Assembly (NCBI GenBank): GCA_022824395.1
Contig: JAJDZX010000092.1
Span: 1 to 64,000, forward strand
DNA length: 64,000 nucleotides
Reading direction: 5' to 3'
From: Alphaproteobacteria bacterium
GTDB lineage: Bacteria; Pseudomonadota; Alphaproteobacteria; TMED109
In this document: positions 1 through 8,792 of the stretch, piece after piece
How the letters are laid out: every line of letters begins with the position of its first letter
How positions within the stretch are numbered: the stretch's first letter is position 1
Position numbers and translations under genes: made by a program
Notes under the pieces: generated by a model
What the model saw: the letters and a program-made list of their open reading frames with translations, nothing else
Told to the model about the DNA's origin: nothing
Database searches by the model: none

Positions 1-143
1 TAGAGCTTGCGCCCGGTGGTATGGACCCTGACCCCGAAGCCGGCGAGGTCGCGGTCCCAGAAGATGGCGTCCTTGCCGCCGGGCTTGAGCCCGTCCACAA
101 TCCGCTTGGTGAGCCTGAGGGTGCTGCGTTTCGGCATCGTCAT
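1..143 (-). CDS. Tyrosine recombinase (integrase), N-terminal fragment cut by window edge
   Basis: Only the first 47 or so codons are in the window; the gene continues beyond position 1. The reading frame from the ATG at 143 (or the in-frame ATG at 137) begins MTMPKRSTLRLTKR and continues with FWDRDLAGFGVRV and then TGRKL. This is the pattern of the N-terminal arm-type DNA-binding domain (DUF4102) of P4/phage-like integrases, in which a conserved WDxxLxGFGxRVxxSGRK stretch lies near residue 30. The catalytic R-H-R-Y residues lie outside the window, so activity cannot be judged. The gene points leftwards, away from the truncated sugar dehydrogenase at 361-1086, as expected for an integrase sitting just inside one end of an integrated element. 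Family assignment is good; element type is unknown. Confidence 0.8.
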   Translation of the reverse strand, partial: MTMPKRSTLRLTKRIVDGLKPGGKDAIFWDRDLAGFGVRVHTTGRKL

Positions 144-360
144 CGCGCTCCGCTGGAATCGCTCGAATTTCAGTCATCAAACCGTATGCGAGCGGCATCA
201 AATCGGGGACGATTGAAGGCGATATCTGGCGGCAAGTCAAGGGCACGGAGATCGGAGATGACAGAAAAATATCAGCTATTACAATACCCTATCGCAGAGT
301 TGGCACCGAACGGCGGATAATGGCGGTGAGTGTCCATGAAAGCATGCGACCCCGGAGCGT
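1..360. mobile_element. Probable right-hand end of an integrated element
   Basis: An integrase start at 143 lies next to a sugar dehydrogenase whose recognisable sequence stops at about 361. The 200 bases between them hold no gene and are visibly richer in A+T (for example 255-300) than the flanking DNA. The simplest reading is that an element carrying the integrase at its end is inserted in, or has replaced, the 3' part of the dehydrogenase gene. The attachment core cannot be defined because the other end is outside the window, and no tRNA is seen at this junction. This is inference from the arrangement, not a mapped boundary. Confidence 0.5.
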
Positions 361-1086
361 GCCGGCGTGACAGAACGGATATCCGTAGTGGCGGCCCGGC
401 CCGACGGCCAGGTTCAACTCGCAGGGCGGGAGGTCGTCGCCTAGGTGGTCGCGGCCGTTGTCGGTGAACCAGAGGTCGCCGGTGACCGGATGCCATGCGA
501 GTCCGACCGAGTTGCGGACCCCCCATGCGTAGACTTCGATCTCGGAGCCGTCGGGGCGCATCCGGAGCACGCTGCCGTAGTAGCCGTCGACCCGGCAGAC
601 GTTGCAGGGCGCACCGACCGGGGCGTAGAGGTAGCCGTTCGGCCCGAATCCCAGCACCTTCCAACCGTGATGCTGGTCGGCGGGCAGCCGGTCCGTGACG
701 GTGACGGGGGACGGCGGGTCGTCCAGCCTGGCCTCGATGTCGTCGAAGCGCAGGATTGTGCTGACGGCGCCGACGAAGAGGGCGCCGTCGCGGAATGCGA
801 CCCCGCTTGGCATCTGGAGCCCGGAGGCGATCACGCGCACGCGCTCGCCCCGCCCGTCGCCGTCGCCGTCGGTCACTGCGAACACCCGTCCATCCCGACG
901 GGTGCCGACGAAGAGCGTGCCCTGCTCGCCCCAGGCCATCTGCCGCGCGTTGGGAACCTCGGCAAACGGCTCGATGACGAAGCCCGCGGGCAGGCGGATG
1001 GTGGCGAGGCGTTCGTCGGCGACTGTGTCGGCGGCACCGAACAGGGTGAGCCCGGCCAATAGGAAGGACACAGCAAAGGTGCGCAT
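289..1086 (-). pseudogene. PQQ-dependent aldose sugar dehydrogenase, 3'-truncated
   Basis: The start is the ATG at 1086; a signal peptide (MRTFAVSFLLAGLTLFGAA, about 20 residues) points to periplasmic export. The body matches the soluble glucose/sorbosone dehydrogenase family: LPAGFVIEPFAEVPNARQMA, the HHGWKVLGFGPNGYLY strand and WGVRNSVGLAWHP followed by LWFTDNGRD. Recognisable sequence ends at GYPFCHAG (residue 242, base 361). The remaining 23 codons to the stop at 289 do not resemble the family, which normally runs to roughly 380-400 residues with more propeller blades. The loss coincides with the integrase-bearing element edge. The gene starts 8 bases after the ETF-QO stop, so it was probably co-transcribed with it. 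A folded, active enzyme is unlikely. Confidence 0.72.
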
Positions 1087-1094
1087 GGGCAAGT

Positions 1095-2750
1095 TCACAT
1101 GTTGGGGTAGCGGGGGCCCTCGCCACCCTGTGGCGGAACCCAGGTGATGTTCTGAGTCGGATCCTTGATGTCGCAGGCCTTGCAGTGCAGGCAGTTGGGT
1201 GCATTGATCCGCAGCCGTTGCGCGCCCTCCTCGACCACGAACTCGTAGACGCCCGCCGGGCAGTACCGCTGCTCCGGCCCGTCGTAACGGGCGAGGTTCA
1301 CGTTCAGGGGGACCTCCGTATCGGCCAACTGCAGGTGGCACGGTTGGCCTTCCTCATGGTTGGTTCCGGAAAACGCCACGTTGGTCAGGCGATCGAACGT
1401 GATCTCACCGTCGGGCTTCGGGTAGGTGATCGGTGGCGCCGCGGCAGCATCGGCCAGGCTGGCGTGGTCGGGCTCGCCGTGGCGGAGGGTCCACGGCGCC
1501 CGGCCGCGGAGCAGGATCTGGTCGATGCCGGCATGGACCGTCCCCCAGAATCGTCCGTAGCGAAATCCCGGGCGCACGTTCCGGCCCTGCAGCAGCTCGC
1601 GGTACGCCCAGGACGCCCGGAACTCGGCGTCGTAGGCACTGCACTCGGCGGCACCGTCGGCCAGGGCTCGGGCGACCGCCTCGGCGGCGCACGCGCCCGA
1701 CTTGATGGCGGTGTGCGTCCCCTTGAGGCGGGGCACGTTCAGGGTGCCCGCGTCGCAGCCGAGGAGCGCGCCGCCCGGAAACACCAGTCGGGGCAGGCTC
1801 TGCGGCCCGCCCTCGTTGAGGGCGCGGGCGCCATACGCGATGCGCCGCCCGCCCTCAAACGTCGGCCGGATCGCTGGATGGGTCTTGAACCGCTGGAACT
1901 CGCCGAACGGGCTCAGGTGCGGATTCGGGTAGTCGAGTCCGACCACGAAGCCGACGGCGACCTGGTGGTCCTCCAGGTGGTAGAGGAACGCCCCGCCGTA
2001 GGTGTCGGCGGGTAACGGCCAGCCGGCGCTGTGGAGAACGAGGCCCGGCTGGTGGCGCTCGGGCTCAACCTCCCACAGCTCCTTGAGGCCGAGCCCGTAC
2101 GTCTGGTGTTCACTGTCCCGATCGAGGTCGAACCGGTGAATGGCCTCCTTGCCGAGGCTCCCGCGGCAGCCCTCAGCCAGCAGCGTGAAGGTGGCGCGGA
2201 GCTCGACCCCCGGCTGCCACGCGGGGCCCCGTGCGCCGTCCTCGGTGAGCCCCATGTCGCCCGTCGCCACGCCCGCCACCCGATCGCCGTCCATGAGCAG
2301 CTCGGTCGCCGCAAAGCCGGGAAAGACCGCGGCGCCTAGGTCCTCGGCCCGTCCGGCCAGCCAGCGGCACAGGTTGCCGAGACTGATGATGTAGTTGCCC
2401 TCGTTCCGCATGGCGGGCGGCAGCAGGGCGTGCGGCCAGGCGATGCTGCGCTTTGCGCCGAGAAAGAGCAGGCGTTCCTCCCGGACCTGCGTTTGCACAG
2501 GCGCGTCGAGCGTCCGCCAGTCGGGAATCAGCTCTTCGAGACCACGCGGGTCGAGGATGGCCCCCGACAGCGTGTGGGCGCCGACCTCGGGGCCCTTCTC
2601 CACGACGCACACCGAGATGTCGCGGCCGGTCTCGTCGGCCAGCTGGCGAAGCCGGATGGCGGCCGCCAGGCCGGCGGGCCCGGCACCCACGATCACCACG
2701 TCGAACTCCATGGCTTCGCGCTCGGGCGGCGGCGTGGACGTCTCGCTCAT
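1095..2750 (-). CDS. Electron transfer flavoprotein-ubiquinone oxidoreductase (ETF-QO)
   Basis: A 551-residue membrane-associated flavoprotein that passes electrons from reduced ETF (fatty acid, amino acid and choline oxidation) to ubiquinone. The FAD-binding Rossmann motif VVIVGAGPAGLAAAIRL lies at about residues 18-34. Mid-protein stretches such as GAHTLSGAILDPRGLEELIP and CDAGTLNVPRLKGTHTAIKS are typical of the family. Near the C-terminus, RYCPAGVYEF followed by CLHCKACDIKD supplies the four cysteines of the [4Fe-4S] cluster. Length is normal for bacterial ETF-QO. The ATG at 2750 gives a short polar lead before the Rossmann fold; a second in-frame ATG lies 13 codons in. No ETF alpha/beta genes are in the window. 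Confidence 0.96.
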   Translation of the reverse strand: MSETSTPPPEREAMEFDVVIVGAGPAGLAAAIRLRQLADETGRDISVCVVEKGPEVGAHTLSGAILDPRGLEELIPDWRTLDAPVQTQVREERLLFLGAKRSIAWPHALLPPAMRNEGNYIISLGNLCRWLAGRAEDLGAAVFPGFAATELLMDGDRVAGVATGDMGLTEDGARGPAWQPGVELRATFTLLAEGCRGSLGKEAIHRFDLDRDSEHQTYGLGLKELWEVEPERHQPGLVLHSAGWPLPADTYGGAFLYHLEDHQVAVGFVVGLDYPNPHLSPFGEFQRFKTHPAIRPTFEGGRRIAYGARALNEGGPQSLPRLVFPGGALLGCDAGTLNVPRLKGTHTAIKSGACAAEAVARALADGAAECSAYDAEFRASWAYRELLQGRNVRPGFRYGRFWGTVHAGIDQILLRGRAPWTLRHGEPDHASLADAAAAPPITYPKPDGEITFDRLTNVAFSGTNHEEGQPCHLQLADTEVPLNVNLARYDGPEQRYCPAGVYEFVVEEGAQRLRINAPNCLHCKACDIKDPTQNITWVPPQGGEGPRYPNM

Positions 2751-2790
2751 CGGCGGCAGTCCCCGGCAGGCTGCACGATGCCAAGGGACA

Positions 2791-3273
2791 TCAGAGGGCG
2801 GCCAGGATCCTTTCGGCGCTCGACACTTCGAACGCGCCCGGCGCCTCGACGGCCAGGTGGGTGACGGTGCCGTTCTCCACCACCATCGCGAACCGCTGCC
2901 CGCGCTGGCCGAGGCCGAAGCCGGTGCCGTCCAGCCCGAGACCGAGCGCCTGCGTGAACTCGCCGTTGCCGTCGGCGAGCAGCGTCACCGACGCACCGGT
3001 GTTCTGGCTCTTGGACCAGGCGTCCATCACGAACGCGTCGTTGACCGCAATACAGACGATCTCGTCGACGCCCTTCGCCTTGATCGCATCGGCGTTCTGC
3101 ACGAAGCCCGGGAGGTGCTGCACGGAACAGGTCGGCGTGAACGCGCCGGGCACCGAGAACAGGACCACCTTGCGGTCGCTGAAGAACGCGGTCGTGGAAA
3201 CTTCTTCCATGCCGTCTGCGCCGAGACGGCGGAGGGTGGCGGCGGGGATGGATTCACCGGTGGAAATGGCTAT
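2791..3273 (-). CDS. Peroxiredoxin (Prx5/AhpC-TSA type) with non-AUG start
   Basis: A thiol peroxidase of about 160 residues that reduces hydroperoxides. The peroxidatic cysteine sits in PGAFTPTCS (about residue 49), followed by a typical Prx5-like core: VDEIVCIAVNDAFVMDAW, LLADGNGEFTQALGL and RFAMVVENGTVTHLAVE. The start is the problem. Homology would begin at IAISTGESIP, and the frame has no ATG, GTG or TTG upstream until the neighbouring gene. A strong Shine-Dalgarno, GGGAGG (3279-3284), sits five bases before an ATA codon at 3271-3273 and eleven before an ATT at 3265-3267. ATA (coordinates given here) fits spacing and homology best. It lies 75 bases after the disulfide reductase gene on the same strand, so joint redox function is plausible. 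Confidence 0.85.
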   Translation of the reverse strand: MAISTGESIPAATLRRLGADGMEEVSTTAFFSDRKVVLFSVPGAFTPTCSVQHLPGFVQNADAIKAKGVDEIVCIAVNDAFVMDAWSKSQNTGASVTLLADGNGEFTQALGLGLDGTGFGLGQRGQRFAMVVENGTVTHLAVEAPGAFEVSSAERILAAL

Positions 3274-3347
3274 CTGAGCCTCCCGGGTTGGTGTGTCGGA
3301 ACGCGGCTGCGAGTGACCCGACGGTCCCTGGAGCAGCGGACTGCAGG

Positions 3348-5471
3348 TTACCTGACCTCGGCCCGTTTGGCGCGTTCGACGGCCTCGACCACCGCCGCCG
3401 GGCTCAGCAGCTCCGGCAGCACCTCGCCGTCCGGCAGCGCCGGGCCGTACACCGCGTTGAATGGGATGCCCAGGCGCTGGTGGTTCGCCAGGTACGCGGC
3501 GATCACGGGGTCGGGGAGGGTCCAGTCGCCGCGCAGGCCCACGATCTCGCCGGCCTCCAGGAGGCGGCGCACCGGCGGGCGATCGAGCACCAGGCGCTTG
3601 TTGACGACGCAGGTCACGCACCATTCGGCGGTCACGTCCACCAGCACGACCCGGTCCGCCGCCATCCCGGGCACCGCCGCCGGGTCCAGCGGCAGCCACA
3701 GCGGGTCTCCCGCACGGGTGGCCTCGCTGGAGGGGCCGCGCTCCGCCAGGGCCGGAGCCAGCACGGCCAGGAACACCGCGACCACGCCGGCGGCCCGGGT
3801 CGGCGGGATCGCCCGTTCCGGCGTCCGGACCGCGAAGGCGAGCACTGCGAGCCCACTCAGGCCGCCCGCGAGCACGGTCGGGATGATTCCGGCGGCCGCG
3901 TGCAGCACCGACAGCAGCCAGACGGCGGTGCCGAGGAGCAGGAGCGCAAGGACCAGCTTGACGCGGCCCATCCAGGGACCGGGGCGGGGCAGCACGGCCA
4001 GCAGGCCGGGGCGGGCGGCGACCAGCAGCCAGGGCGCCGCCATGCCAAGCCCGAGTCCGAGAAAGACGAGCGCGATGTCGCCGAAGCCGCGGGTGAGCGC
4101 GAAGCCGACCGTGGTGCCGACCACGGGTGCGGTACACGGCGTGGCCAGGACGGTGGCGAACGCGCCTTCCGCGAACGCGCCGACATGCCCCCTGGCATTG
4201 CCGCCGGCCAGGTGCAGCCAGCGGTTCACCCGGACGGGAAGCCGGATCTCGCAGACACCCGCGAGGACTCCCGCGAACAGCAGCACGATCACCGCCAGGA
4301 ACGCGATGAACCCCGGGACCTGGAACTGGAACCCCCAGCCTGCCGTCAGGCCGGCCGCGCGGACCGCGGCGACCAGCAGTGCAAGCAGGCCGAACGACGC
4401 GACGATGCCGGCCGCCGTTGCCAGGAAGCTCGCGGAGACGGTGGCGCGGTCCTGCCCGGCGGCATCGATCAGGCGGGCGACCTTGATGCCGAGCACCGGC
4501 AGTACGCACGGCATCAAGTTCAGGATCAGGCCCCCGAGCAAGGCCAGGAGGAAGGCGACGCCCGCCGTCAGGCCGTCGCCGGGCGGGACCGGGCTCCCGC
4601 CAACGACGAGCTCGCGGTACGCGTTCGCCGTGCCGGTGACTAGGGTGACGCCCAGTTCGGCACCGGCAATCCGCTCGGGATCGAAGGGCGGCAGGACCGC
4701 CACGTCGACGCTCACCAACTTTCCGTCGGCCGAAACGGTGGCCGGGCCGCTCCGGAAGAAGAGCCCCTCCGGCCCCTCCAGCAGGGCGATGATCTCGTCG
4801 GGCGCGGCGTCGAGCGCAAACAGGCTCTCGGCCGTGACGCGCACCGTGCCGATCCCGTCAAACCCGGCGTCCAGCCGTTCGAATCCGGCGGCCTCTAGGC
4901 TGACCGGCACCCGGGCCTCCGCCTCTGCGACCGGCCGGGCGTGGGGGCTGGGGGCGGCGGTTCCGGCGGGAATGTGCAGCCGCGCTTCGACACGCACAGG
5001 TATGCAGATCTGGTCGCAAACCTGGTAGTCGATCCCGGCGACGAGGGTGGCCGGCCCGCCGGGCTGCTCGAGATGGAGCCGGACTGGCAGCAGCACGTTG
5101 CCGGAATAGGTGCGCGTGACCAGCTCGCCCTGCTCCACTGACTGCCGCGGGGCCGGCCACAGGAATTCGGCCGACGCGACGTTCTCCGAGCCGGGCTCGA
5201 CGCTGAGTGTGGGCGGCATGCCGGCTTCGCCGGGGCTTCGCCAGTAAATGTGCCAGCCCTCGTCGAGGTCTACCTGCAGGCCGAGCGGCAGCGTGGCTCT
5301 GGTCCCGGCCGCGGTCACTGCCGAGACGATCCGCGTCCGCCAGGAGTCGCCCGCGGCCCATTCGGAGGCAGGACCCGGCGCAGCGCGGGCCACGCCCGGC
5401 GCGGCGAGCCCGACGACCACGAACAGGCCGGCTGTGCAAGACAGCCGGCGCAGGCGGGAGGAGGCGGTCAT
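3348..5471 (-). CDS. ScsB/DsbD-type protein-disulfide reductase
   Basis: About 707 residues from the ATG at 5471, which opens on a signal peptide (SCTAGLFVVVGLAAPGVARA). An earlier in-frame start at 5537 would place 22 polar residues before it and is not preferred. The N-terminal periplasmic region has LDEGWHIYWRSPGEAGMPP and the cysteine pair CDQIC (residues 152 and 156), as in ScsB-type proteins. A central CcdA-like membrane domain carries LMPCVLPVLGIK and LATPCTAPVVG, whose cysteines relay electrons. The C-terminal thioredoxin domain has EWCVTC (residues 618-621). The protein carries reducing power from cytoplasmic thioredoxin to periplasmic partners, often for metal tolerance or cytochrome maturation. 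It is probably transcribed together with the downstream peroxiredoxin. Confidence 0.9.
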   Translation of the reverse strand: MTASSRLRRLSCTAGLFVVVGLAAPGVARAAPGPASEWAAGDSWRTRIVSAVTAAGTRATLPLGLQVDLDEGWHIYWRSPGEAGMPPTLSVEPGSENVASAEFLWPAPRQSVEQGELVTRTYSGNVLLPVRLHLEQPGGPATLVAGIDYQVCDQICIPVRVEARLHIPAGTAAPSPHARPVAEAEARVPVSLEAAGFERLDAGFDGIGTVRVTAESLFALDAAPDEIIALLEGPEGLFFRSGPATVSADGKLVSVDVAVLPPFDPERIAGAELGVTLVTGTANAYRELVVGGSPVPPGDGLTAGVAFLLALLGGLILNLMPCVLPVLGIKVARLIDAAGQDRATVSASFLATAAGIVASFGLLALLVAAVRAAGLTAGWGFQFQVPGFIAFLAVIVLLFAGVLAGVCEIRLPVRVNRWLHLAGGNARGHVGAFAEGAFATVLATPCTAPVVGTTVGFALTRGFGDIALVFLGLGLGMAAPWLLVAARPGLLAVLPRPGPWMGRVKLVLALLLLGTAVWLLSVLHAAAGIIPTVLAGGLSGLAVLAFAVRTPERAIPPTRAAGVVAVFLAVLAPALAERGPSSEATRAGDPLWLPLDPAAVPGMAADRVVLVDVTAEWCVTCVVNKRLVLDRPPVRRLLEAGEIVGLRGDWTLPDPVIAAYLANHQRLGIPFNAVYGPALPDGEVLPELLSPAAVVEAVERAKRAEVR

Positions 5472-5551
5472 CAATCTGGCGACGGGGCTGCGGCTCGGTC
5501 TTGCGCCTGAAGGCAGGCCACTGCAGACATAGGGCATGCCGGGGGATCAGG

Positions 5552-7054
5552 TCAGGACGTCGAGCCGCACGTTCCCGGGGGGGTCCATCGGAGCACGGGA
5601 TTCCGGGCTGCGCGGGTCTCGTCGGTCCGCTGCCGCGGTGCGTTCGCGGGTGCGTCGGCGAAGCCGTCCGCCTCGGGCCCCCGGGCCCGGGCCACGAGGG
5701 CGCGGACCGTCTCGATGAAGTCGTCCAGCGTGGCCCGGCTCTCCGTCTCGGTGGGTTCCACCAGCAGGGCGCCCGAGACCACCAGCGGGAAATACACGGT
5801 GGGCGGATGGAAGCCCGCCTCGATCAGCGCCTTCGCAAAGTCGAGGGTCGAGACACCAGTCCCGTCCAGGAACGAATCATCGAACAGGCATTCGTGCATG
5901 CAGGGTCCCGGGTAGGCCGGCGACAGCGTGTCGGCCAGCGCGGCGCGCAGGTAGTTCGCGTTGAGCACCGCGTCTTCGGCGACTTTCCGGATGCTGTCGC
6001 GGCCGTAGCTCAGGCAGTAGGCCAGGGCCCGCACAAACGTGCCCATCTGCCCGTGGAACGCCCGCAGTCGCCCGAAACTCGCGGCAGCCGGACCGACCGC
6101 CTGCTCCTGCAGCCGAAGCTCTCCGCCGTCCCCCGGCAGGACCCAGGGGAGCGGTGCGAACGGCGCGAGCGCGGCGGACAGCACGGTGGGACCGGCCCCG
6201 GGGCCGCCGCCGCCATGCGGCGTGGAGAAGGTCTTGTGCAGGTTGATGTGCATGGCGTCCACGCCGAGATCGCCCGGACGCACCTTGCCGATCATCGCGT
6301 TGAAGTTGGCGCCGTCGCAATAGAAATAGGCCCCGGCGGCGTGGGTGGCATCGGCCATCGCCCGGATGTCCGATTCGAACACCCCGCACGTGTTGGGGTT
6401 GGTCAGCATGATGGCGGCGACGTCGGGGCCTAGGGCGGCCTTGAGGCTCGCCGTGTCGACTCGCCCGTCCGGGTTCTCCTGGACCTTGTGCACCTGGAAG
6501 CCGCAGAACGCGGCGGTCGCCGGATTGGTTCCATGCGCGGAATCGGGTACCAGGATCCGGGTGCGCGCCTCACCGCTGGCTTCGTGCGCAGCCCGGATGG
6601 CCATGAGGCCGCAGAGTTCGCCGTGGGCGCCCGCGGCCGGCCACATTGCCACCGCCGGGAGCCCGGTGAGGATCCGGAGCCACCGCGCCATCTCGTCGAT
6701 CACCGCGAGCGCCCCCTGCACGGTGTCGGCCGGCTGGAGCGGGTGGACGTCGGCGAAGCCCGGCAGCCGGGCCAGCTTTTCGTGCAGCCGCGGATTGTGC
6801 TTCATCGTGCACGACCCCAGCGGATAGAACGCGGTGTCGATCCCGTGATTGAGGCGGCTGAGCCGGGTGTAGTGACGCACGACGGTGGCTTCGTCGAGAT
6901 CGGGCAGCCCGACTTTCGCGGTGCGTTCGGCCGCACCGAGCCGCGTCGCGGCGCCGGTCGGCTCGGGCAGGTCGACGCCGCAGCGCCCCGGGGCGCCGAG
7001 TTCGAAGAGGAGGGGCTCAGTGCGGTCCGGTGCGCCGCGTTGCGTGCCGCTCAC
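5552..7054 (-). CDS. gcvPB: Glycine dehydrogenase (decarboxylating) subunit 2, P-protein C-terminal half
   Basis: 500 residues; the C-terminal half of the split P-protein of the glycine cleavage system. The family signature RLNHGIDTAFYPLGSCTMK occurs early, and the pyridoxal-phosphate lysine sits in HINLHKTFSTPHGGGGPGAG. It decarboxylates glycine and hands the aminomethyl group to lipoyl-GcvH. The GTG start at 7054 overlaps the TGA of gcvPA (GTGA), so the two subunits are translationally coupled. Other possible starts further upstream in the same frame lie inside gcvPA and are not used. This is the last gene of the gcvT-gcvH-gcvPA-gcvPB operon under the glycine riboswitch. The C-terminal tail after about residue 470 is variable and proline/arginine-rich. 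Confidence 0.96.
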   Translation of the reverse strand: MSGTQRGAPDRTEPLLFELGAPGRCGVDLPEPTGAATRLGAAERTAKVGLPDLDEATVVRHYTRLSRLNHGIDTAFYPLGSCTMKHNPRLHEKLARLPGFADVHPLQPADTVQGALAVIDEMARWLRILTGLPAVAMWPAAGAHGELCGLMAIRAAHEASGEARTRILVPDSAHGTNPATAAFCGFQVHKVQENPDGRVDTASLKAALGPDVAAIMLTNPNTCGVFESDIRAMADATHAAGAYFYCDGANFNAMIGKVRPGDLGVDAMHINLHKTFSTPHGGGGPGAGPTVLSAALAPFAPLPWVLPGDGGELRLQEQAVGPAAASFGRLRAFHGQMGTFVRALAYCLSYGRDSIRKVAEDAVLNANYLRAALADTLSPAYPGPCMHECLFDDSFLDGTGVSTLDFAKALIEAGFHPPTVYFPLVVSGALLVEPTETESRATLDDFIETVRALVARARGPEADGFADAPANAPRQRTDETRAARNPVLRWTPPGTCGSTS

Positions 7055-8403
7055 CGCAGCACCTCCTCGAGCGCGGTGCCGAGTCGCTCGATGTCGGCGT
7101 CGCTCGTCAGTTCGGTGGCGGCGACCAGCAGGTGGTGCGCGAGGTCGTCGTGGTCCGGGTAGAGGCGGCTGGCGGGCACCCCGGCGAGGACGCCGTGGCG
7201 CTGCTCGATCGCCGCCGCCACGTCCGCGGCGGGTCGGTCCAGGGTGACCGAGAATTCGTTGAAGAACGTGCGGTTGGTGACGCTGGCGCCGGCGACGGCG
7301 TCGACGCGTTCCGCGGTCCGGACGGCCGCTTCGTGGTTGAGGCGCGCGAGGCGCGCGAGGCCCGATTCGCCCAGCAGCGCGAGGTGCACGGAGAATGCGA
7401 GGGCGCACAGTCCGCTGTTGGTGCAGATGTTGCTGGTGGCGCGGCCGCGCCGGATGTGCTGCTCGCGGGCAGCGAGCGTGAGCACGAACGAGCGCCTGCC
7501 CTCCGTGTCCACGGTCTCCCCGGCAAGCCGCCCGGGCATATTCCGCACGTGCCGGTCGCGGGTCGCGAACAGGCCGACGTACGGTCCGCCAAACGCCAGG
7601 CCCACGCCGAGCGACTGCCCCTCGGCGACGACGATGTCGGCGCCGTCCGTCCCCGGGGACCGGAGCGCGCCCAGTGCCACGACCTCCGGCACCGCCACGA
7701 TCAGGAGGGCGCCGGCGGCATGGGCCGCCTCGGCCCAGGGGCGGAGATCGCCCACCGCGCCGAAGACGTCGGGGTACTGGACCAGCACGGCGGCGCAGTC
7801 GTCGGGCAGTGCTCCGGGACCGTCGGGCAGCCAGCACCCCGGCTCGGCGGCCGGCAATGGCACCAGTTCCAGGCCCGCGAAGCGGAAGTACGTGGCCAGG
7901 GTGTCGTGCCAGTGCGGATGCAGGCCCCCGGCGACGGCGATCCGGGCCCGGCGGGTGATCCGGGCCGCCATCAGGGCGGCTTCGGCGCACGCCGTCGAGC
8001 CGTCGTACATCGACGCGTTGGCCACGTCGCATCCGGTCAGCAGCGCGACCTGGGTCTGGAACTCGAACAAGGTCTGCAGGGTCCCTTGGCTGATCTCCGG
8101 CTGGTAGGGCGTGTAGGAGGTGAGGAACTCCCCGCGCTGGATCAGCGCGTCGACGCTGGCCGGAATGTAGTGGCGATAGGCACCGCCGCCGAGGAAGAAC
8201 GGTCCATCGCCGGCCGCGCGGTTCCGCCGGCCCAGGTCGCGGAAGGCCCGCTCGATCTCGATTTCGCCCGCTGCGGGGGGCAGGTCCAGCACCGGGTCGA
8301 GCACATCGGCAGGCACGTCGGAGAAGAGGTCGTTGACGGTCGCGACCCCGATGCGATCGAGCATCGCGCGGCGGTCCGCCTCCGTGTTGGGGAGCCAGCG
8401 CAT
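7051..8403 (-). CDS. gcvPA: Glycine dehydrogenase (decarboxylating) subunit 1, P-protein N-terminal half
   Basis: 450 residues beginning MRWLPNTEADRRAML. Family hallmarks include FLGGGAYRHYIPASVDAL, SYTPYQPEISQGTLQTLFEF and NASMYDGSTACAEAALMA, the usual N-terminal P-protein region. It forms a heterotetramer with GcvPB, catalysing pyridoxal-phosphate-dependent glycine decarboxylation. The start ATG at 8403 lies four bases after the gcvH stop, and its stop overlaps the gcvPB start. Length is normal for the split two-subunit form common in Alphaproteobacteria, Thermotoga and Bacillus. It is regulated with the rest of the operon through the riboswitch at 9963-10140. Confidence 0.96.
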   Translation of the reverse strand: MRWLPNTEADRRAMLDRIGVATVNDLFSDVPADVLDPVLDLPPAAGEIEIERAFRDLGRRNRAAGDGPFFLGGGAYRHYIPASVDALIQRGEFLTSYTPYQPEISQGTLQTLFEFQTQVALLTGCDVANASMYDGSTACAEAALMAARITRRARIAVAGGLHPHWHDTLATYFRFAGLELVPLPAAEPGCWLPDGPGALPDDCAAVLVQYPDVFGAVGDLRPWAEAAHAAGALLIVAVPEVVALGALRSPGTDGADIVVAEGQSLGVGLAFGGPYVGLFATRDRHVRNMPGRLAGETVDTEGRRSFVLTLAAREQHIRRGRATSNICTNSGLCALAFSVHLALLGESGLARLARLNHEAAVRTAERVDAVAGASVTNRTFFNEFSVTLDRPAADVAAAIEQRHGVLAGVPASRLYPDHDDLAHHLLVAATELTSDADIERLGTALEEVLR

Positions 8404-8407
8404 GGGA

Positions 8408-8782
8408 TCAGGACCCGCCGGTGAGCGCCAGGTAGGCGGCCTCGTCGAGGAGTTGGTCGAACTCCCCGGGAGTGGTCATCTGGATCCGGAAGAACCAGCC
8501 ACTGCCGGTGGCGTCCTCGTTGACGGTCTCGGGCGCATCGTTGAGAGCCGGATTGATCTCCGTGATCCGACCCGCGACGGGCGCATAGATCTCAGAGGCG
8601 GCCTTGACCGATTCCACGACGGCGACCTCGTCGCCGGCGGCGACGGTCCGGCCGATGTCGGGCATTTCGACGAACACGATGTCCCCCAGCTGCTCCTGCG
8701 CGTATTCGGTGATCCCGACGGTGGCCAGGTCGCCGTCCACGGTGACCCATTCATGGTCCTTGGTGTAGCGGAAGTTCTGCAT
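8408..8782 (-). CDS. gcvH: Glycine cleavage system H protein
   Basis: The 124-residue lipoyl carrier that shuttles the aminomethyl intermediate between P, T and L proteins. The lipoylation lysine is in VVESVKAASEIYAP, and the N-terminus MQNFRYTKDHEWV is typical. Two ATGs are possible. The first (8788) abuts the GAGGAG ribosome-binding site directly, while the second (8782) has a six-base spacing and matches family starts, so 8782 is chosen. It lies between gcvT (stop at 8793) and gcvPA (start at 8403). No L protein (dihydrolipoamide dehydrogenase) gene is nearby. Confidence 0.96.
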   Translation of the reverse strand: MQNFRYTKDHEWVTVDGDLATVGITEYAQEQLGDIVFVEMPDIGRTVAAGDEVAVVESVKAASEIYAPVAGRITEINPALNDAPETVNEDATGSGWFFRIQMTTPGEFDQLLDEAAYLALTGGS

Positions 8783-8792
8783 GCGCATCTCC

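Noticed and set aside
2395-5028. An 877-codon open frame on the + strand opposite ETF-QO, peroxiredoxin and the disulfide reductase
   Set aside because: Composition is almost all Ser, Ala, Arg, Thr and Pro, with no family pattern; it is the antisense shadow of well supported genes in GC-rich DNA.
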